DNA of 64,000 nt, taken from Coix lacryma-jobi var. lacryma-jobi. Lineage: Eukaryota; Streptophyta; Magnoliopsida; Poales; Poaceae. Numbering within the stretch: position 1 is the stretch's first letter; every line of letters starts with the position of its first letter. A program made the position numbers and the translations under genes. The stretch covers positions 100,800,348 through 100,864,347 of the forward strand of contig CM019826.1 of NCBI GenBank assembly GCA_009763385.1, read 5' to 3'. Below the pieces are notes generated by a model that was given only the letters and a program-made list of their open reading frames with translations, ran no database searches and had not been told where the DNA came from. This document shows positions 45,525 to 57,555 of this stretch, piece by piece.

Positions 45525-47525
45525 CTACACACAAGAGGACAAAGCAGCCCGAGTCTTGGATCCCGAAGGGTTAGCAAGCATGTACTTGAGAACCCAAGAC
45601 TTGGTCACAAATCTCAACTTCTCATGTGGGTTAGCATGATGCAAATGCTGGTTCAAATGCAATTGTGAAGCACCCTTGGAAGCATTCCTCAAAAGGACAA
45701 CTCGAGGAGAAGAACGAGTCGTACCACGGGAAAAGAGGCAAACATCTTCCAAGGTCTTTGTAGAAGAACCAATAGAAGCACCATGAAAAGCATGGCGTGG
45801 ACCAAGAAAAGAAGCACTAGAAGCATGTCCACGACCATGACCTATCCCACTAGAAAAGGAGTCATAAATCCAATCAACAAAAATGGGCTTCTTACTAGGA
45901 GCACAAGTGTTCATGCCATGAGACGAGCTATGAATCACCATCTTCCTAGAAGAGCGAGCTTGGCGCAAGCGTTTGGCACACCGATAGCAGAAGCTTTCTT
46001 GATGCCCATCTTTCTCACAAAAAGAGCAATGGTACAAAGGCCTACTGGAAGGCACACCATTCTCTGACAAGTGAGAGGTCCCTTGGGACTTAGAGCAAGA
46101 AGCATCAACCACCAACTTGGTGCCAACGCTAGGAGCACACGTGCCATGGGAAAGGCTACGCGGCTTCCTAAAAGCCTTAGCTCGAATTCGCCGTTCGTGC
46201 TTGACACGGCGAAAACAAAAATCGAGCGAATGTCCCTCCTTCTTGCAAAAGGTGCAATGAAAAACCGGATTGGGAGGACGAGTCCCAAAAATACGAGAAG
46301 CACCCTTATCAAGAGAAGTCCCTTGGACAACACTCGAAGAAACAGCAAGGTTAGGAGTAGCTATGAAAGAGCTATCCGAAACCTTGACACTAATGCTATC
46401 GTCAAAAGACTCACGCGCAACACACGAACTCAACTCCGGTTGCAAAGATGCAAACCTGGAAATATCAACATCGGAGTTGGAAGAAATGCGTGACTCAAAA
46501 GACTTAGCACAAAGGCTCTTGCACCTTTTGGCTAAAACCTCATTCTCAAACATGAGGCGATCACAAGTACCACAAGGAGTGTTTTTCAGATTCTCCATCT
46601 CCTCTTTTATGCACTCGGCATATGTGGTACGCAAGAGCTCGACTTCCCTCTCAAGGTTGGCACTCATATCATTGTGCTCAACCAACTTAGCGCTCATATC
46701 ATCGCGCATTTGCTTCAAAACCAAAACTTCTTTTTCCAAATCAATGCATGATGTGCAAATGAAATCGGTGGAAGAAACATCACCATTCACATCAAGCAAC
46801 GAATCATGATTAGCACAAGAAGTAAGGCAAGCATCTTTATTCAAAGAGCACAGGCTACAAGGCCTAGCATTTATCTCAATAATTTCAGCCCTAGCATGCT
46901 CAAGTTCATCTACACATGTGGAGTGAGTCAATTTTAAGTTATTAATTTCAGCAAGCAAAGACTCACATGAAACACATGGTAACAAAGCATCTGACTTTAG
47001 CAAGGCTATTTCAGTTTTAGCACAATCAAGGTCCTTGCTTAAGTCAGTGCAAACTAAACATGGTTTGGAGGCATTAGATATCAACATTTCATTCTCAGAC
47101 TTTAAGCTAGCAAGGGAAAAGCTTAGCTCATCATTCTTCCTAACCATGTCACTACAGGAGGTGCAAGGCAAAGATGCACTAGACTTCAAACTAGCAATGG
47201 AGCATTTCAACTTTTCGACCTTTCTACGCAAGGTACTACAAAGCTCAACATTCCTAGATCGAGCCTCATAAAGATTTTGCAAGGTCACAAGACTCGAAGC
47301 GAGAGTACCTTTCTTGGCCTTGCCAAGTTGACATAGAAGATCCTCCGGTGAAAGCTCGTCATCTCGTAGAAGGATCAGCAGATCGTTCACCTCGTGATCC
47401 CTCTCATCAACTGCACTCCTCCTTCTTCCCAAGATGTCGTCCATGGAACCATTCATGCTGAAGGACAAAGACATACTTGAAGAAGAGCTAGGTGCTACTT
47501 CAAAAAGCACCGTTAGTGTTAGCAA
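45525..47525 (-). CDS. Gag-like protein with coiled coil, six CxxC motifs and two zinc knuckles
   Basis: An intact 666-codon frame 100 bp downstream of the primer site. Residues 80-345 look like a long coiled coil, broken by six CxxC motifs at about 121, 156, 184, 223, 257 and 318, most of the form PCxxC (PCTSC, PCLVC, PCVSC, PCSLC, PCGTC). Two CX2CX4HX4C zinc knuckles follow: CTFCKKEGHSLDFC (about 424-437) and CSFCEKDGHQESFC (about 500-513). The C-terminus is Ser/His-rich and basic. Zinc knuckles bind retroelement RNA; a gag role is inferred from position and knuckles. I do not see the usual plant gag UBN2 domain. The open frame suggests recent activity or selection. Confidence 0.8.
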   Translation of the reverse strand: MLTLTVLFEVAPSSSSSMSLSFSMNGSMDDILGRRRSAVDERDHEVNDLLILLRDDELSPEDLLCQLGKAKKGTLASSLVTLQNLYEARSRNVELCSTLRRKVEKLKCSIASLKSSASLPCTSCSDMVRKNDELSFSLASLKSENEMLISNASKPCLVCTDLSKDLDCAKTEIALLKSDALLPCVSCESLLAEINNLKLTHSTCVDELEHARAEIIEINARPCSLCSLNKDACLTSCANHDSLLDVNGDVSSTDFICTSCIDLEKEVLVLKQMRDDMSAKLVEHNDMSANLEREVELLRTTYAECIKEEMENLKNTPCGTCDRLMFENEVLAKRCKSLCAKSFESRISSNSDVDISRFASLQPELSSCVARESFDDSISVKVSDSSFIATPNLAVSSSVVQGTSLDKGASRIFGTRPPNPVFHCTFCKKEGHSLDFCFRRVKHERRIRAKAFRKPRSLSHGTCAPSVGTKLVVDASCSKSQGTSHLSENGVPSSRPLYHCSFCEKDGHQESFCYRCAKRLRQARSSRKMVIHSSSHGMNTCAPSKKPIFVDWIYDSFSSGIGHGRGHASSASFLGPRHAFHGASIGSSTKTLEDVCLFSRGTTRSSPRVVLLRNASKGASQLHLNQHLHHANPHEKLRFVTKSWVLKYMLANPSGSKTRAALSSCV

Positions 47526-47642
47526 AGCAAAAGCTCAACACCTCGACAAACCACGTCGGAAGCCAAACCACTCTAAAAGGTCGCCTTCGCGGATCCGGAA
47601 CCGGTTAAGGTAGAGAGATCCTTAACTGGCTCCGATACCAAT

Positions 47643-50157
47643 TGAAGGACCGAAAATGCTAAAGCAAGGCGACCAGAGGGGGGGTGAATGGGAGCCTAAA
47701 AAATTTCTTCTCAGAAATTACGGCCTCTGTCCCAACAAAATCAACCCCAAAAGCTTCGGACTCAAACGCGATGCCCACGACCCTAGAAAGAGGGTGGATG
47801 ATCCCTAGGATCACAGCGAGGCACCGCACAAGGGAGCAAAACAAAACTCCCAAAACTCCGAGTCAAGTTCGTGCCTAAAAGAACACTCCCAAACGCAGAT
47901 AAAGAGCTACGTCGGGATTCCTCCAAATACCGATGCTAACTCGTAGCAAAGATATGTAGAGAGGTTCCTAGGTGAACTCTAGGAGCAAACGAGAAGTCCG
48001 GAACGAAGCGGAAAAGCCGGGAGAGCCAACGCACTGAAAATCAACTCTCAGCAGGATCCCGGACTGTCCGGGCTGCTGGTGCCGGACTGTCCGGTCAAGG
48101 GCGGACTGTCCACGAAACCCTGGCGGACTGTCCGCAGGTCAAAAGGCAAAATCAGCACGGCTGCTGAACCCTCCCTGCGCGACTCCCGGACAGTCCGGGA
48201 CTTATAACGGCGGACTGTCCGCCGGCCTACCTAACAAAACAGCAAAGCTGCTGGACCTCCCCTGCGCGACTCGCGGACTATCCGCGGTCTATACTGGCGG
48301 ACTGTCCGCCGGTCACCCGAGGGGAAAAAGCCCGAGGCCAACAGCCACTGCTCGGCTGAAGCCCCGATGGCCGGACTGTCCACGGCCACTGTGGTGGACT
48401 GTCCGCGCCTACGGCGGACTGTCCGGGAACCCCACGGCGGACTGTCCGCGATCTCCCAGAAAGCACAAAAACTGCTCGGGTCAAAACCAAAATCGATTGG
48501 ATCTTCACCAAATCGAACGGGGCTGCGACCAAACTTCACCCAAGTGTTCTTCTACGTGTTGGGAAGCTAATCCTAGGATATCATTGCTTCAACCCAACTC
48601 AACCATGAGAAATCCGAAGAACACCATAAAAGGGGAAGAACGAAGAACGAAAACGATTTCGGCTCGATCTACTTGTTCGTGAGGGTAGAGATGAATTCCT
48701 CTGGTCGAAATGTTCTCCTCACATCAAAGAACAAGTTGATTCAAATGGAATCGCAAAAGACGCAGCGTAGAGGGAGATCGGGGGAGGAGAAAATCGTGGA
48801 GAAAAAGGAGAACGCGAAGAACACGAAGAACAAAATCAAAACGCGAATTCCACCACGAATTTGACCCTTCGATTCAGAGGAATGGATGATTCATTAAGCA
48901 CTCGGTGTCGGGCTACAAGCCACTCCAGCAGATCAAAGCTTGGATGGCGAAAAGCTCAAGAACAAGAGCCTGTCTCTCCCTAACCCTAGCCTCCTCTCAC
49001 ACAACGCAAAATGAGAGTGACACCGTCCTCAGGTTCCAGGGCTCTGCTGCCCTAGCAGCCCCGCACATATATATAGGCGCACGTCCTAATGACCAAAGCG
49101 CCCTTCCATTAAGCACTCAACCCAAATACCCCCCAGGGGTACAACCGTCCAATCCTGACGATCTTCATCCGACGGCCACGCCCGCACATCCGGTAGCTTC
49201 GCCTCGACGCGACCTCCCGGATGCCGCCACGTGCCGTCACCGTCGACCGCCGCGGCTTCTCACCGATAGCTTCGTTGCAACGCAAGCCTCTCGGTGCCGC
49301 CACGCGTCGACCGTCCTTTCAGACCACCCCCTGGTTTTGAGGCCCAAACCAGGCAAACCAGCCACCCCGAGTTTTGAGGCCCAAACTCAGAAACCCGCAA
49401 GCCCTGGTTTTGAGGCCCAAACCTGGCAAACCGTCCACCCCGAGTTTTGAGGCCCAAACTCGGAAACCGGCCACCCCAGGTTTTGAGGCCCAAACCTGGA
49501 AACCGTCGATGGCAGCTTTTTGAGGCTCAGCTACCGAACCCGCACCGTAGACGGGATGTGGTTCGCACACCCCGACCACCGGCACCGATGCCGATGCCGA
49601 TGCATGTCCAGCCTCCACGCCGGGCACAACGCCTTCGCCTTCCTTCTTGACTCGGCCGACGGCACTTGCGCCGCACGCAAGCCCGTGTCCGACCTCCCGC
49701 CAAGTGCCACGACGCCATCGTCTTCCTCCTGACTCGGCCGATGCACCGCACATCCCCATGTGCCCTCGCTTGCCGATGCCACGTGCCAGCTACCATAGCT
49801 GGTCCTCTGGCCCCTGGTCCGTCAGTCCAAGCCTCACGTCCGCCCTTCACTGCTCGGTACCTCGGCATGGCACGTCCGCCGCACGGCACGCCCATCCTTC
49901 ACCGCACCCGGTCCGTCGGCACGGCACGTCTCTACTTGACCTTCACCTCGCCATAGACCACTGTCTCCGAGCTCCACACCTGCACATCAACACAGCCAAG
50001 AGACACATGTTGCACACACACGCTAACACATAAACACAACACAACTCACGCCACCGGTTAGTCATAAACAATAAGCGCATAGCTAGATATAGACTCAACC
50101 GGGTAAAAGCCTCAAACCTTCCTCATCAAAGTCAATCATTCATCATATATGTTCTCA
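47643..50157 (-). repeat. 5' LTR of the gag-only element
   Basis: 2,515 bp, about 98% identical to the other LTR, with the same palindrome array (48058-48452) and hairpin array (about 49328-49501). Confidence 0.9.
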
Positions 50158-52195
50158 TTCTATTGAGTTGATTTTGACAAAACCCTCTCCTACATTCCAT
50201 ACATGTTTCACTATGTCTATTTTGTTTGTTGCAGTACATGTTTCCTCTCTGTTTCATTGCCCAACTACATTTGTTGTAGTCTCTCTTCCTATATGTTGTA
50301 CATTTCCTGTAATTTCCCCATGCTTCAGTCCTTGAACTTCATATGTTTGACATGTTGCAACTTTATTACTTTCCTTGCATTCCCTTCCTGAAGATGTGCA
50401 AGTTCTAGTTGCGGAGCATAATTCTCTGGTGCAGAAAGATTTTGAGGAGCTTGCACAGTCAATGAAACAGCAGGGGAACAAGATCATGGCAAAACATGGT
50501 GTTGAATTTGCTTTTAAGATGATGGAACTGAACAAACATCATAATGAGGTTGTTCATTTATCAAGAAAGATGAGCCAGATGAAGAAACCATCGAGTGAGA
50601 AAGATGATGACACTTCCAACGTGGATGAGGGTATTAAAGGTGATTTATATGTCAGTGCAAAAGGTGCAAGTGCTTCCACTCCACCAATCATGCCGGATGA
50701 TAGTACACCGGATGATAGTTCACTTGTAAAAGGTGCAGTTCTTTGCCCTCCACTAAACGCACCGTTTGAGAGTACAACACTACCAATACCTTCATCTCCA
50801 CCAAAATCTCCTAGCAATTCATCACTCTCTTATGTAGATGGTATCCCTTCATTTGACCTATTCCAACCACATGAACCAGAGTATGAGGATATCTGTGGAG
50901 GAAGATCCAGAAGCCCTACTCCTACTGGTTTATTCATTTTTCACACATCCTTTTTCTGCTGCTTCATGTCTTAGATTTCATTAAGTATTACTATTTTGTT
51001 TCAGTATTATGAACTGATGTGGTGCAGCATGTATCTTTATATGTTTTAGTTGTTATATTTCTATATTCTTGATCCTTAGTTGATATGTTTCCATGTACTT
51101 CACCCTGATTTAATATTGTGTCAATAGTAGTAGCTTATATGTTTATACCATCTAACTGCACATGTTTCCATCTACTTGAGCTCTGTTTTTTTTGGTGCAG
51201 GTCCAAGCACTGACGATGCACAAACAGGCCCTAGCACATTGGACAAAAGGAATCGAAAGAAGAGAAAAGGAGTTGATGTTGGGCTTGGGCAGAAGAAACC
51301 AAAATCCAAGGTTGATGATGTTTCCGTTCAATTGTGGGCCAAGTTTTTGGCTAAAAGAGCTTTTTTTGAGGGATTCAAGGTAAAGGGTCAATGCCAACCG
51401 TGAGTGCAGCCCCTCCAACTCCCCCTATATTTTTTTTGCCTTATTGACATGTCCTACACTTATGGCCTTTTTTGATGTGTTGTTACTATAAGTTTCATTA
51501 GGCTTCCTTAGTTGTTTCAATAGCTCTTGTTCTTTGCTTACATAGTTCATTAATATCTGTTGCAACTAGCTTCTTTTCTCATTTATCACTTTGCTCATTT
51601 TAGTTAACTGGTTATTGATTATATATTGCCTTTTATTTTGTATATACACAAGGCCACATTTCATTGAGATTGATGCATTCCACGTAACATATGATGAATT
51701 CTATGATTCATTCAAATCACGTGGATTGGTTGGCAACAATGTAATGTCCTTGTGGAGTCTACAGTTCAATTTGGACCAGATTGATATGCGTAAAGAGAAG
51801 CCTTCAATTGATGTCAAATTTGCTTTCTCCCAGTTGGCCTCAGTAATGTTTCAATACATGTTTATTTTTCCATTCTCATGCATTGATCGATCTTTGTTGC
51901 ATTACGTTTTCCTTCTTTATGTGTTTTGGACAGGATTACTTAAGTGTCGATCCAGCTTCTTTCAATCATGAAGCCACTTGCAAGAAGATGTATGCCAAGA
52001 TAAATGATCTGTGCAACATTGCAAAGATGGACCTGGTATGTGAGATGCATACACATGTTTTGGTTTCAATGAACTATGATGAATGATCTTTGTGCACTGT
52101 TCCATGCATTGCAGATGGTCTTTCCACTAGTCCATGACAACCATTGGGTGCTCCTTTGTGTTTGTATGTTCATGATGCAAATTGCCTTCTTTGAC

Positions 52196-52449
52196 GGGAA
52201 CGTATCCTATGCAAACTAGACTCCTGTGCAAACTATGCAAACTCTAATCAAGACCACAAGAATCTAATCTGATGGCTGGTAATTTTAGCACTTAAACCCC
52301 TTCACTCATGGGGGTGTTTTGCAACAGCCGGATAGGATGAGTGGGGGGTTTGAGTGCTAAAATTACCAGCCATCGGATTAGATTCTTGTGGTCTTGATTA
52401 GAGTTTACATAGTTTGCACATGAGTCTAGTTTGCATAGGATACGTTACC
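52196..52449. mobile_element. Mutator-type MITE, 254 bp, 9-bp TSD
   Basis: Nearly the whole element is two long inverted arms starting GG(G/T)AACGTATCCTATGCAAA, each about 110 bp, around a short centre. The flanks 52187-52195 and 52450-52458 are both TTCTTTGAC, the 9-bp duplication of the Mutator superfamily. It interrupts the exon with the peptidase His of the Ulp1-like gene. Confidence 0.93.
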
Positions 52450-53306
52450 TTCTTTGACTGCCTTTGAGAATAGCTCATGTTTGCAGAGTGCCAAAAACTT
52501 GGTAAGTAGCTTTTTTTGTCATTTCACAATAATTCCATCTTTGTTGAAATATCTCTTCCTTTCCTGTTGCAATAGCTCTTGCTTTCCTGTTTCGATAGCT
52601 CTTGCTTACCTTTAAGTGTACATGATTAACCTAGCAAGCTAACAGTTAGCAAATATGAGTTTTTTTTTCTAGAAATCTAGTGCCTCCTTGTGCTTCTAAT
52701 TTCTCACTGTCTCTTGTATGTTTCGGGCAATCATTTCAGTTGTTGAAGTGGCTATTGATTATATGTTTCATTATTATTTGTTGAATTGTTTTATTTAATT
52801 TCCAGATCACGAATTTTGCATCTACAACTCTGAAACTTGGGTTCCTCCAGATTGACGTGTCTGCCTTTCAGTGGATATACCCGACAGTACCTAGACAAAC
52901 TAATGTGTATGTTCTCCAATTTAGCTTTGCCCCTTCTTCTTTCATCAGTTTTTTTATTACTAAAGCTTTTAAGTTCCAATGTTTTCTTTTTTGTTTCCCA
53001 AGTTTTGACTATGGGTTGTACACAATGGCCTTTATGGATGCATGGGATGGCAGAAAGTTGGTGGCTTCTGAAGAAGAAATGGTATGTCTTTCCATTCTCT
53101 ATTTTTCTTTTTATTGCAAATCCTATCTTTGTATCTAATTATCCTTTTCCTTTAGTTTTTTGGTCTGCTAACCTGTTTTTATCTCTATGTACTAGGCGCA
53201 TGTGGCATCATGGAGAAGGGACGTCCCTGCACTACTGCTACTATCACGATACAATGTCTTCAAGCTAGATGACTTTGTCAATAACTACGAGACAAGGGAG
53301 ACCTGA

Positions 53307-53957
53307 TCAAGATGATGCTAACTAGTTTTAGGGAGTCTAGTAGATGATTTTGTGAGGAATTATGAGATAGGAAAACAATGTGCTTTTAAACAACACTATT
53401 TGTATAAATATGGATGGAGTGGAGTCATGTTATGCTATGTGGCAATTATGTGAACAATTATGTGAGTACCTGTAATCTTAGGTCATCACACTCTTTGGTG
53501 AATGCTTTGTACATTTTTATAAAATTTCCTATTGCCATGTTTTCGTGCCAATGCTGATCATTTATCAATTGTGGCAGTAGTGAATCCTGGTTATTTCACT
53601 AGTGCATTTGTTTGTGTATCACCACTGAATCCTGGTTGTTTCAGTACTTCAATTGTTTGTGTATCAGCTGTCAATCCTGGTTGTTTCACTAGTGCATTTT
53701 TTGCTGTGTCAATGGTGGTGCTTGGTTGTTTCACTAATGTATATTCAGGTGCGACAGCAGTGACAAATTGTTGTTTCAGTATCACAATGACAAATGTAAC
53801 AATATAGACATTATGATGCTTCAATAGAAAATTTATCATATATAACAGTGTTACATAAAACAAAATTGTGACCAATATTTGTCAATCAAACACCCTCTTT
53901 CTGCATTTTCTCAATTACACAATGTCTCCCATATAAATACAACTTGATCTATATAAC
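53307..53957. repeat. Intergenic region with degenerate repeats between convergent MULE genes
   Basis: At 53570-53790 there are about five degenerate copies of a unit near 55 bp built on AATCCTGGTTGTTTCA and GTGTATCA. They create an open frame with a repeated NPGCF motif, which I regard as fortuitous. The rest is 3' flank of the two genes. Confidence 0.6.
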
Positions 53958-54886
53958 TTATAGCATTAACTCTGTGTCCTTTAGCTTTAATGCCTCTAGC
54001 AAATACTTACAATCCTCCATATCATGACGTTCTTCATGGCATAGCAAGCATGTCGAGTCTTTGCCTTTGGTCTTCTTACCCTTGGACTTGTTCTTCTTCA
54101 TTGCCTTTTCTTTGAATTGCTTTACAATAGTCTTGAATCGATCCACCTTTTCCCTAGGCCTTCCCTTGGAAACAGTTGATGGCGGGTTCTTGTACTTTGC
54201 TTCAGCTTGCTTCACGCCTCCCTGGGCCTTCCTCTTCCTCTTTCCATTGCCTCCTTGTGCCTCTTCGTCATTCCCAACTGCATTTGGTGTATCATTTTGC
54301 CGTGAAAACTTTGCTTTTGTGGCTGCCTTCACCTTTTCAAGTAGCTGATCGATACCTTCAGATCCCACCAGGTACTCTTCTGCCCCCACACAAGCATCAG
54401 CTGAAAGTTGTGTCATTTTCCCACACAATGCATTGTATCTTAGTTTATTTGTTGCTGGAACTCCAAACACTGGCTCAGGCCTTGCCAAATGTTGGGGCAC
54501 TCTCAAGGTTGCTTCTTCTGACCACCGGTGCAGTAGGTACTCTTGTGGTTTTTCTTGCACATCAATCATTGTAAAGACTTTCAGGATGTGGGGACACAGG
54601 AGTCCATCTTGGTCGAACATGTTGCAAGAGCATAAGTATGTTTGAGATTCTCGATTCGCATCAACATTGTATGTTTTTCTTGTCACCACACCTTCCTTAT
54701 ATACACATTTTACCACCTGCACCACATGGGAAATATTGTAATGTTTCAGAAACTGCAAAGCAGGAATAATTTATGTAACAGAGATCCACCCAGAATTCAT
54801 GTTTCAGTATAGTTTTTTCAGTGTTTCAGTACTATTCTAACATATGTTTCAGAATGCTAAACAGAGCATATGTGCAATTTCCAAGG

Positions 54887-55523
54887 AAAAAAAGTTGATG
54901 CAAACACCCAATTAAAAATTTGAATGCAACACTGGACATATAATGGTGAAACAAGGTAGGACATCAAGCTGAAACATGTTGACCGTTGGTATAAAACAGA
55001 AAACACAAGTGAAATGAGAAAACATGTTGAAAAGGTGGTATCCAACACTAGACAAAGCAGGGATGAACATACAAAATGTTTGAGCATATATAGGAGATAA
55101 GAAAAGAGAGATCAATGTGAGATGCAATAAAAGAGTAAAGGCATGAAACAATAGACATGTATTAGTGAAGCAAAGAAAAACAGCATACTGAAACAAAGGA
55201 ATTGTTGGTGGTCATGACCAAAACTGAACACAATGTAAGTTTGCATATGGACAGCTTGACACTATTGACATTCGTATATGATATTGCTAATATGGATACT
55301 AAGTGATTGATGAATTCAATTTTGTACTTGCAAGAATTTTATTTTTATTTTAAGTAAGAGGAACAAATATATATTGCTATGATCAAAGTGTCGTGATCAA
55401 TATTTATTGTGAGATCAAAATAGAACTTGGAAGGCATAGCAACATCACTAACAGCCTAATAAACAACAGGTCTGCATTATAATCACCATCAATTTTTTTT
55501 AAAAAAAATACAGCAAAGCACTA
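54887..55523. repeat. Inverted repeat partner in the transposase-gene intron
   Basis: Inverted copy of 31760-32391 (see that entry). It lies between the splice donor at 55532 and the acceptor at 54753. Confidence 0.85.
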
Positions 55524-56326
55524 ACACCTTACCTACACTGTCATTTGGCTCCCCTCTGTAGCAATACCACCTATAGTTAATGTCGTTGAATCACACAGGA
55601 GCTCTTGGAACTTGAAGAAAACTAGCCTAGTGTAGAACTTTGAAGCCTGCTTCTCAATTCGAGACCTCACCCACAACTGTGGATTTGTTGTTTCAGCTTT
55701 GGCTCCTTCTTGATATTCCTTTTCAACCCTTGTTTCCATAATGTACTCATACTGCGTTAGGAACTGCAGCACTGAGTCCTGTGGGTGTATCATCTTCTTG
55801 AACAATGCATTCATACTCTCAGATCTCCCAGTTGTGCTTGTGAAAGGAAAGAAGCACTTCTTGAAATATGCAGGTGCCCACATAGTCCTAGTTGAGGTCA
55901 TGTTCTGGAAGTGCTCATTAGCATGCAACTCATACTTCACCTCTAAGTTGTGCCAGAACGTCTCGAACTCCACTGGTCACTCGGTGGAGTTGATGCAATA
56001 GTCAAAATCATCTGCAAATTCTAGGGTATTCCTGATAAACATTGCAAACTTCTCACAGGCTTTTGTCACCACATGAAACTTGCAGCACCTGTGTGTTGCA
56101 CCAGGGAACACCTCTATAATCGCAACTTTCATGGCCTTGTCTTGGCCAGTCATGATGTTAGTCGGTGCCATCCCACCCATTGCAGCCTTGAGCATTTGGA
56201 ACACCCACACGAACATTTCAGTAGTCTCATCTGGAAGCAAAGCACAACCCAATAGGATGCTCTGGGTGTGATTGTTGATGCCAACAATCGGTGCAAAGGG
56301 CATGTTGTATCAGTTTGTGCAGAATG

Positions 56327-57555
56327 TGTTGGGAATATGCCCTAGAGGTAATCATAGAGATGATGTTATTTCTATTGTATCCATGATTTGTTATATGTTC
56401 ATTGAATATCCATTAAAGACAACTTGTATTGATTGACAATTATGTGAATTGTCTGTGGAACTCTTTTACTTGTATGGTTATTCAATAGTTGTCCCTGATC
56501 AGAGTTCATGCGAGGACACATATGAATATTAGATCAGCACATGTATTAGTTGATGGCTATGTTTCACAAGTCATAGACATGGAGATGTCAAACTAATAAT
56601 GTGGGCACATGTATGACATGGGGCTGGACTGACCCAACATGAGATGTTCTTATTATCTCTTTACACATCATGTATGTTATGTCCTTAGACCTGAGATTGT
56701 GGTATGTACTCAAGATATGAATCGACTAACTTAGGGACTATCAAACGCTACTTCGTAACAGGGTAGTTATAAAGATAGTCTTCGGGTTTGTCAGGAAATA
56801 TGCTGTGAGACATAGACGATCAAGATGGGATTTGCCCCCTCTCCGTGAGAGAGAGATATCACTGGACCACTCAAATGATTGGATCATAAAATGCATGGTC
56901 GTGCTTAGGTTAAGTGTTAACCTATGATTTGGACCAAATATTGTGTGGCAAGGGAATTACATATATGTGATCGTGGTGGTTCATCATATATGATCTTTGC
57001 ATATACATAGGAGTTGACACGTCTTGCTAGAGGTCGCTATCAACTATCGGGCGAGTAGAAGTACTCGGGTCGTGTCTATGTGTGCGTGAACCCATAGGGT
57101 CGCACGCTTAAGGGGCTGGAAGACTGTCAGACCGGGATTAGGGTTTGCTAATGGGCCTCCATGTTGGCAGGCTCATTAGGGACGCCTCTAAATAGAGGGG
57201 TGGGGCGACCAGGGTTTTGACAACGTTATTAGACAGCCGTCGCCCACCCCACGCCCGCGCCTATTGCTCCTCACAGACCTAGCAGTCTGGAGGTGTGACG
57301 CTTCTTCCCTGTACGTGTGGGATACCTCGGAGGTGCTGCATCTGGAGCACAAGGATGAACCGCACGTGGAGACGTGAAGGTCGGACGTGAACATCTACAC
57401 GGCATCACTGTGACGCGCACGTCTACATCGAGACGTCTTCCACTGCACCTGCACGTCTAGTGGTAATCCCCTGATCTATAACTAGCAGTAGTTCCTGGTT
57501 TATGAGGTCGAAAAATTTTGTTTTCCGGCTAGCGTAGAATCCTCGTAACCCTTCA
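56327..57555 (+). mobile_element. Solo LTR, Copia (Angela/BARE-like), 1,229 bp, TSD GAATG
   Basis: Starts TGTTGGGAATATGCCCTAGA, a start well known from Angela/BARE-type Copia LTRs of grasses, and ends CCCTTCA. The flanks 56322-56326 and 57556-57560 are both GAATG. No internal region is present, so the element was reduced to one LTR by recombination. It interrupts the DDE domain just after the first catalytic Asp. Confidence 0.88.

Larger units (their letters stand above)
39333..50157 (-). mobile_element. Non-autonomous gag-only LTR retrotransposon, 10,825 bp, TSD TTCTA
   Basis: LTRs at 39333-41846 and 47643-50157 both start TGAAGGACC and end TGTTCTCA. The flanking pentamers (39328-39332, 50158-50162) are both TTCTA. 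On the minus strand the primer site TGGTATCGGAGCCAG (47640-47626) resembles initiator tRNA-Met, and AAAGGGGAGAT (41857-41847) is the polypurine tract. The 5.8-kb internal region holds a single gag-like gene (47525-45525) and no protease, integrase or reverse transcriptase, so enzymes must come from elsewhere. I count roughly 43 differences over 2.5 kb between LTRs (about 1.7%), younger than the neighbouring Copia element. Confidence 0.92.
31509..53306 (+). pseudogene. MULE-borne Ulp1-like (C48) gene, split by three insertions
   Basis: Exons by splice sites: 31507-31728 (ATG 31509), 32401-33103, 33331-33489, 33567-33614 continuing after the Copia insert at 39162 to about 39314, about 50394-50927, 51202-51379, 51653-51842, 51934-52035, 52115-52501 (with the MITE inside), 52806-52906, 53003-53081 and 53196-53306. 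The N-terminal half has a conserved plant region (FSVHRICDHKF, VSWIMRH, ILGVPSGD). A low-complexity part with basic RNRKKRKG follows. The C-terminal peptidase has DNHWVLLCV (His), and at the expected catalytic Cys it reads FDYGLYTMAFM, so Tyr (53010-53012) replaces Cys. There is a one-base-loss frameshift near 32549. The gene converges on the transposase gene, 652 bp away. Confidence 0.75.

Noticed and set aside
53532..53807. 91-codon open frame with repeated NPGCF
   Set aside because: Caused by degenerate tandem repeats between convergent genes; no start context or homology is apparent.
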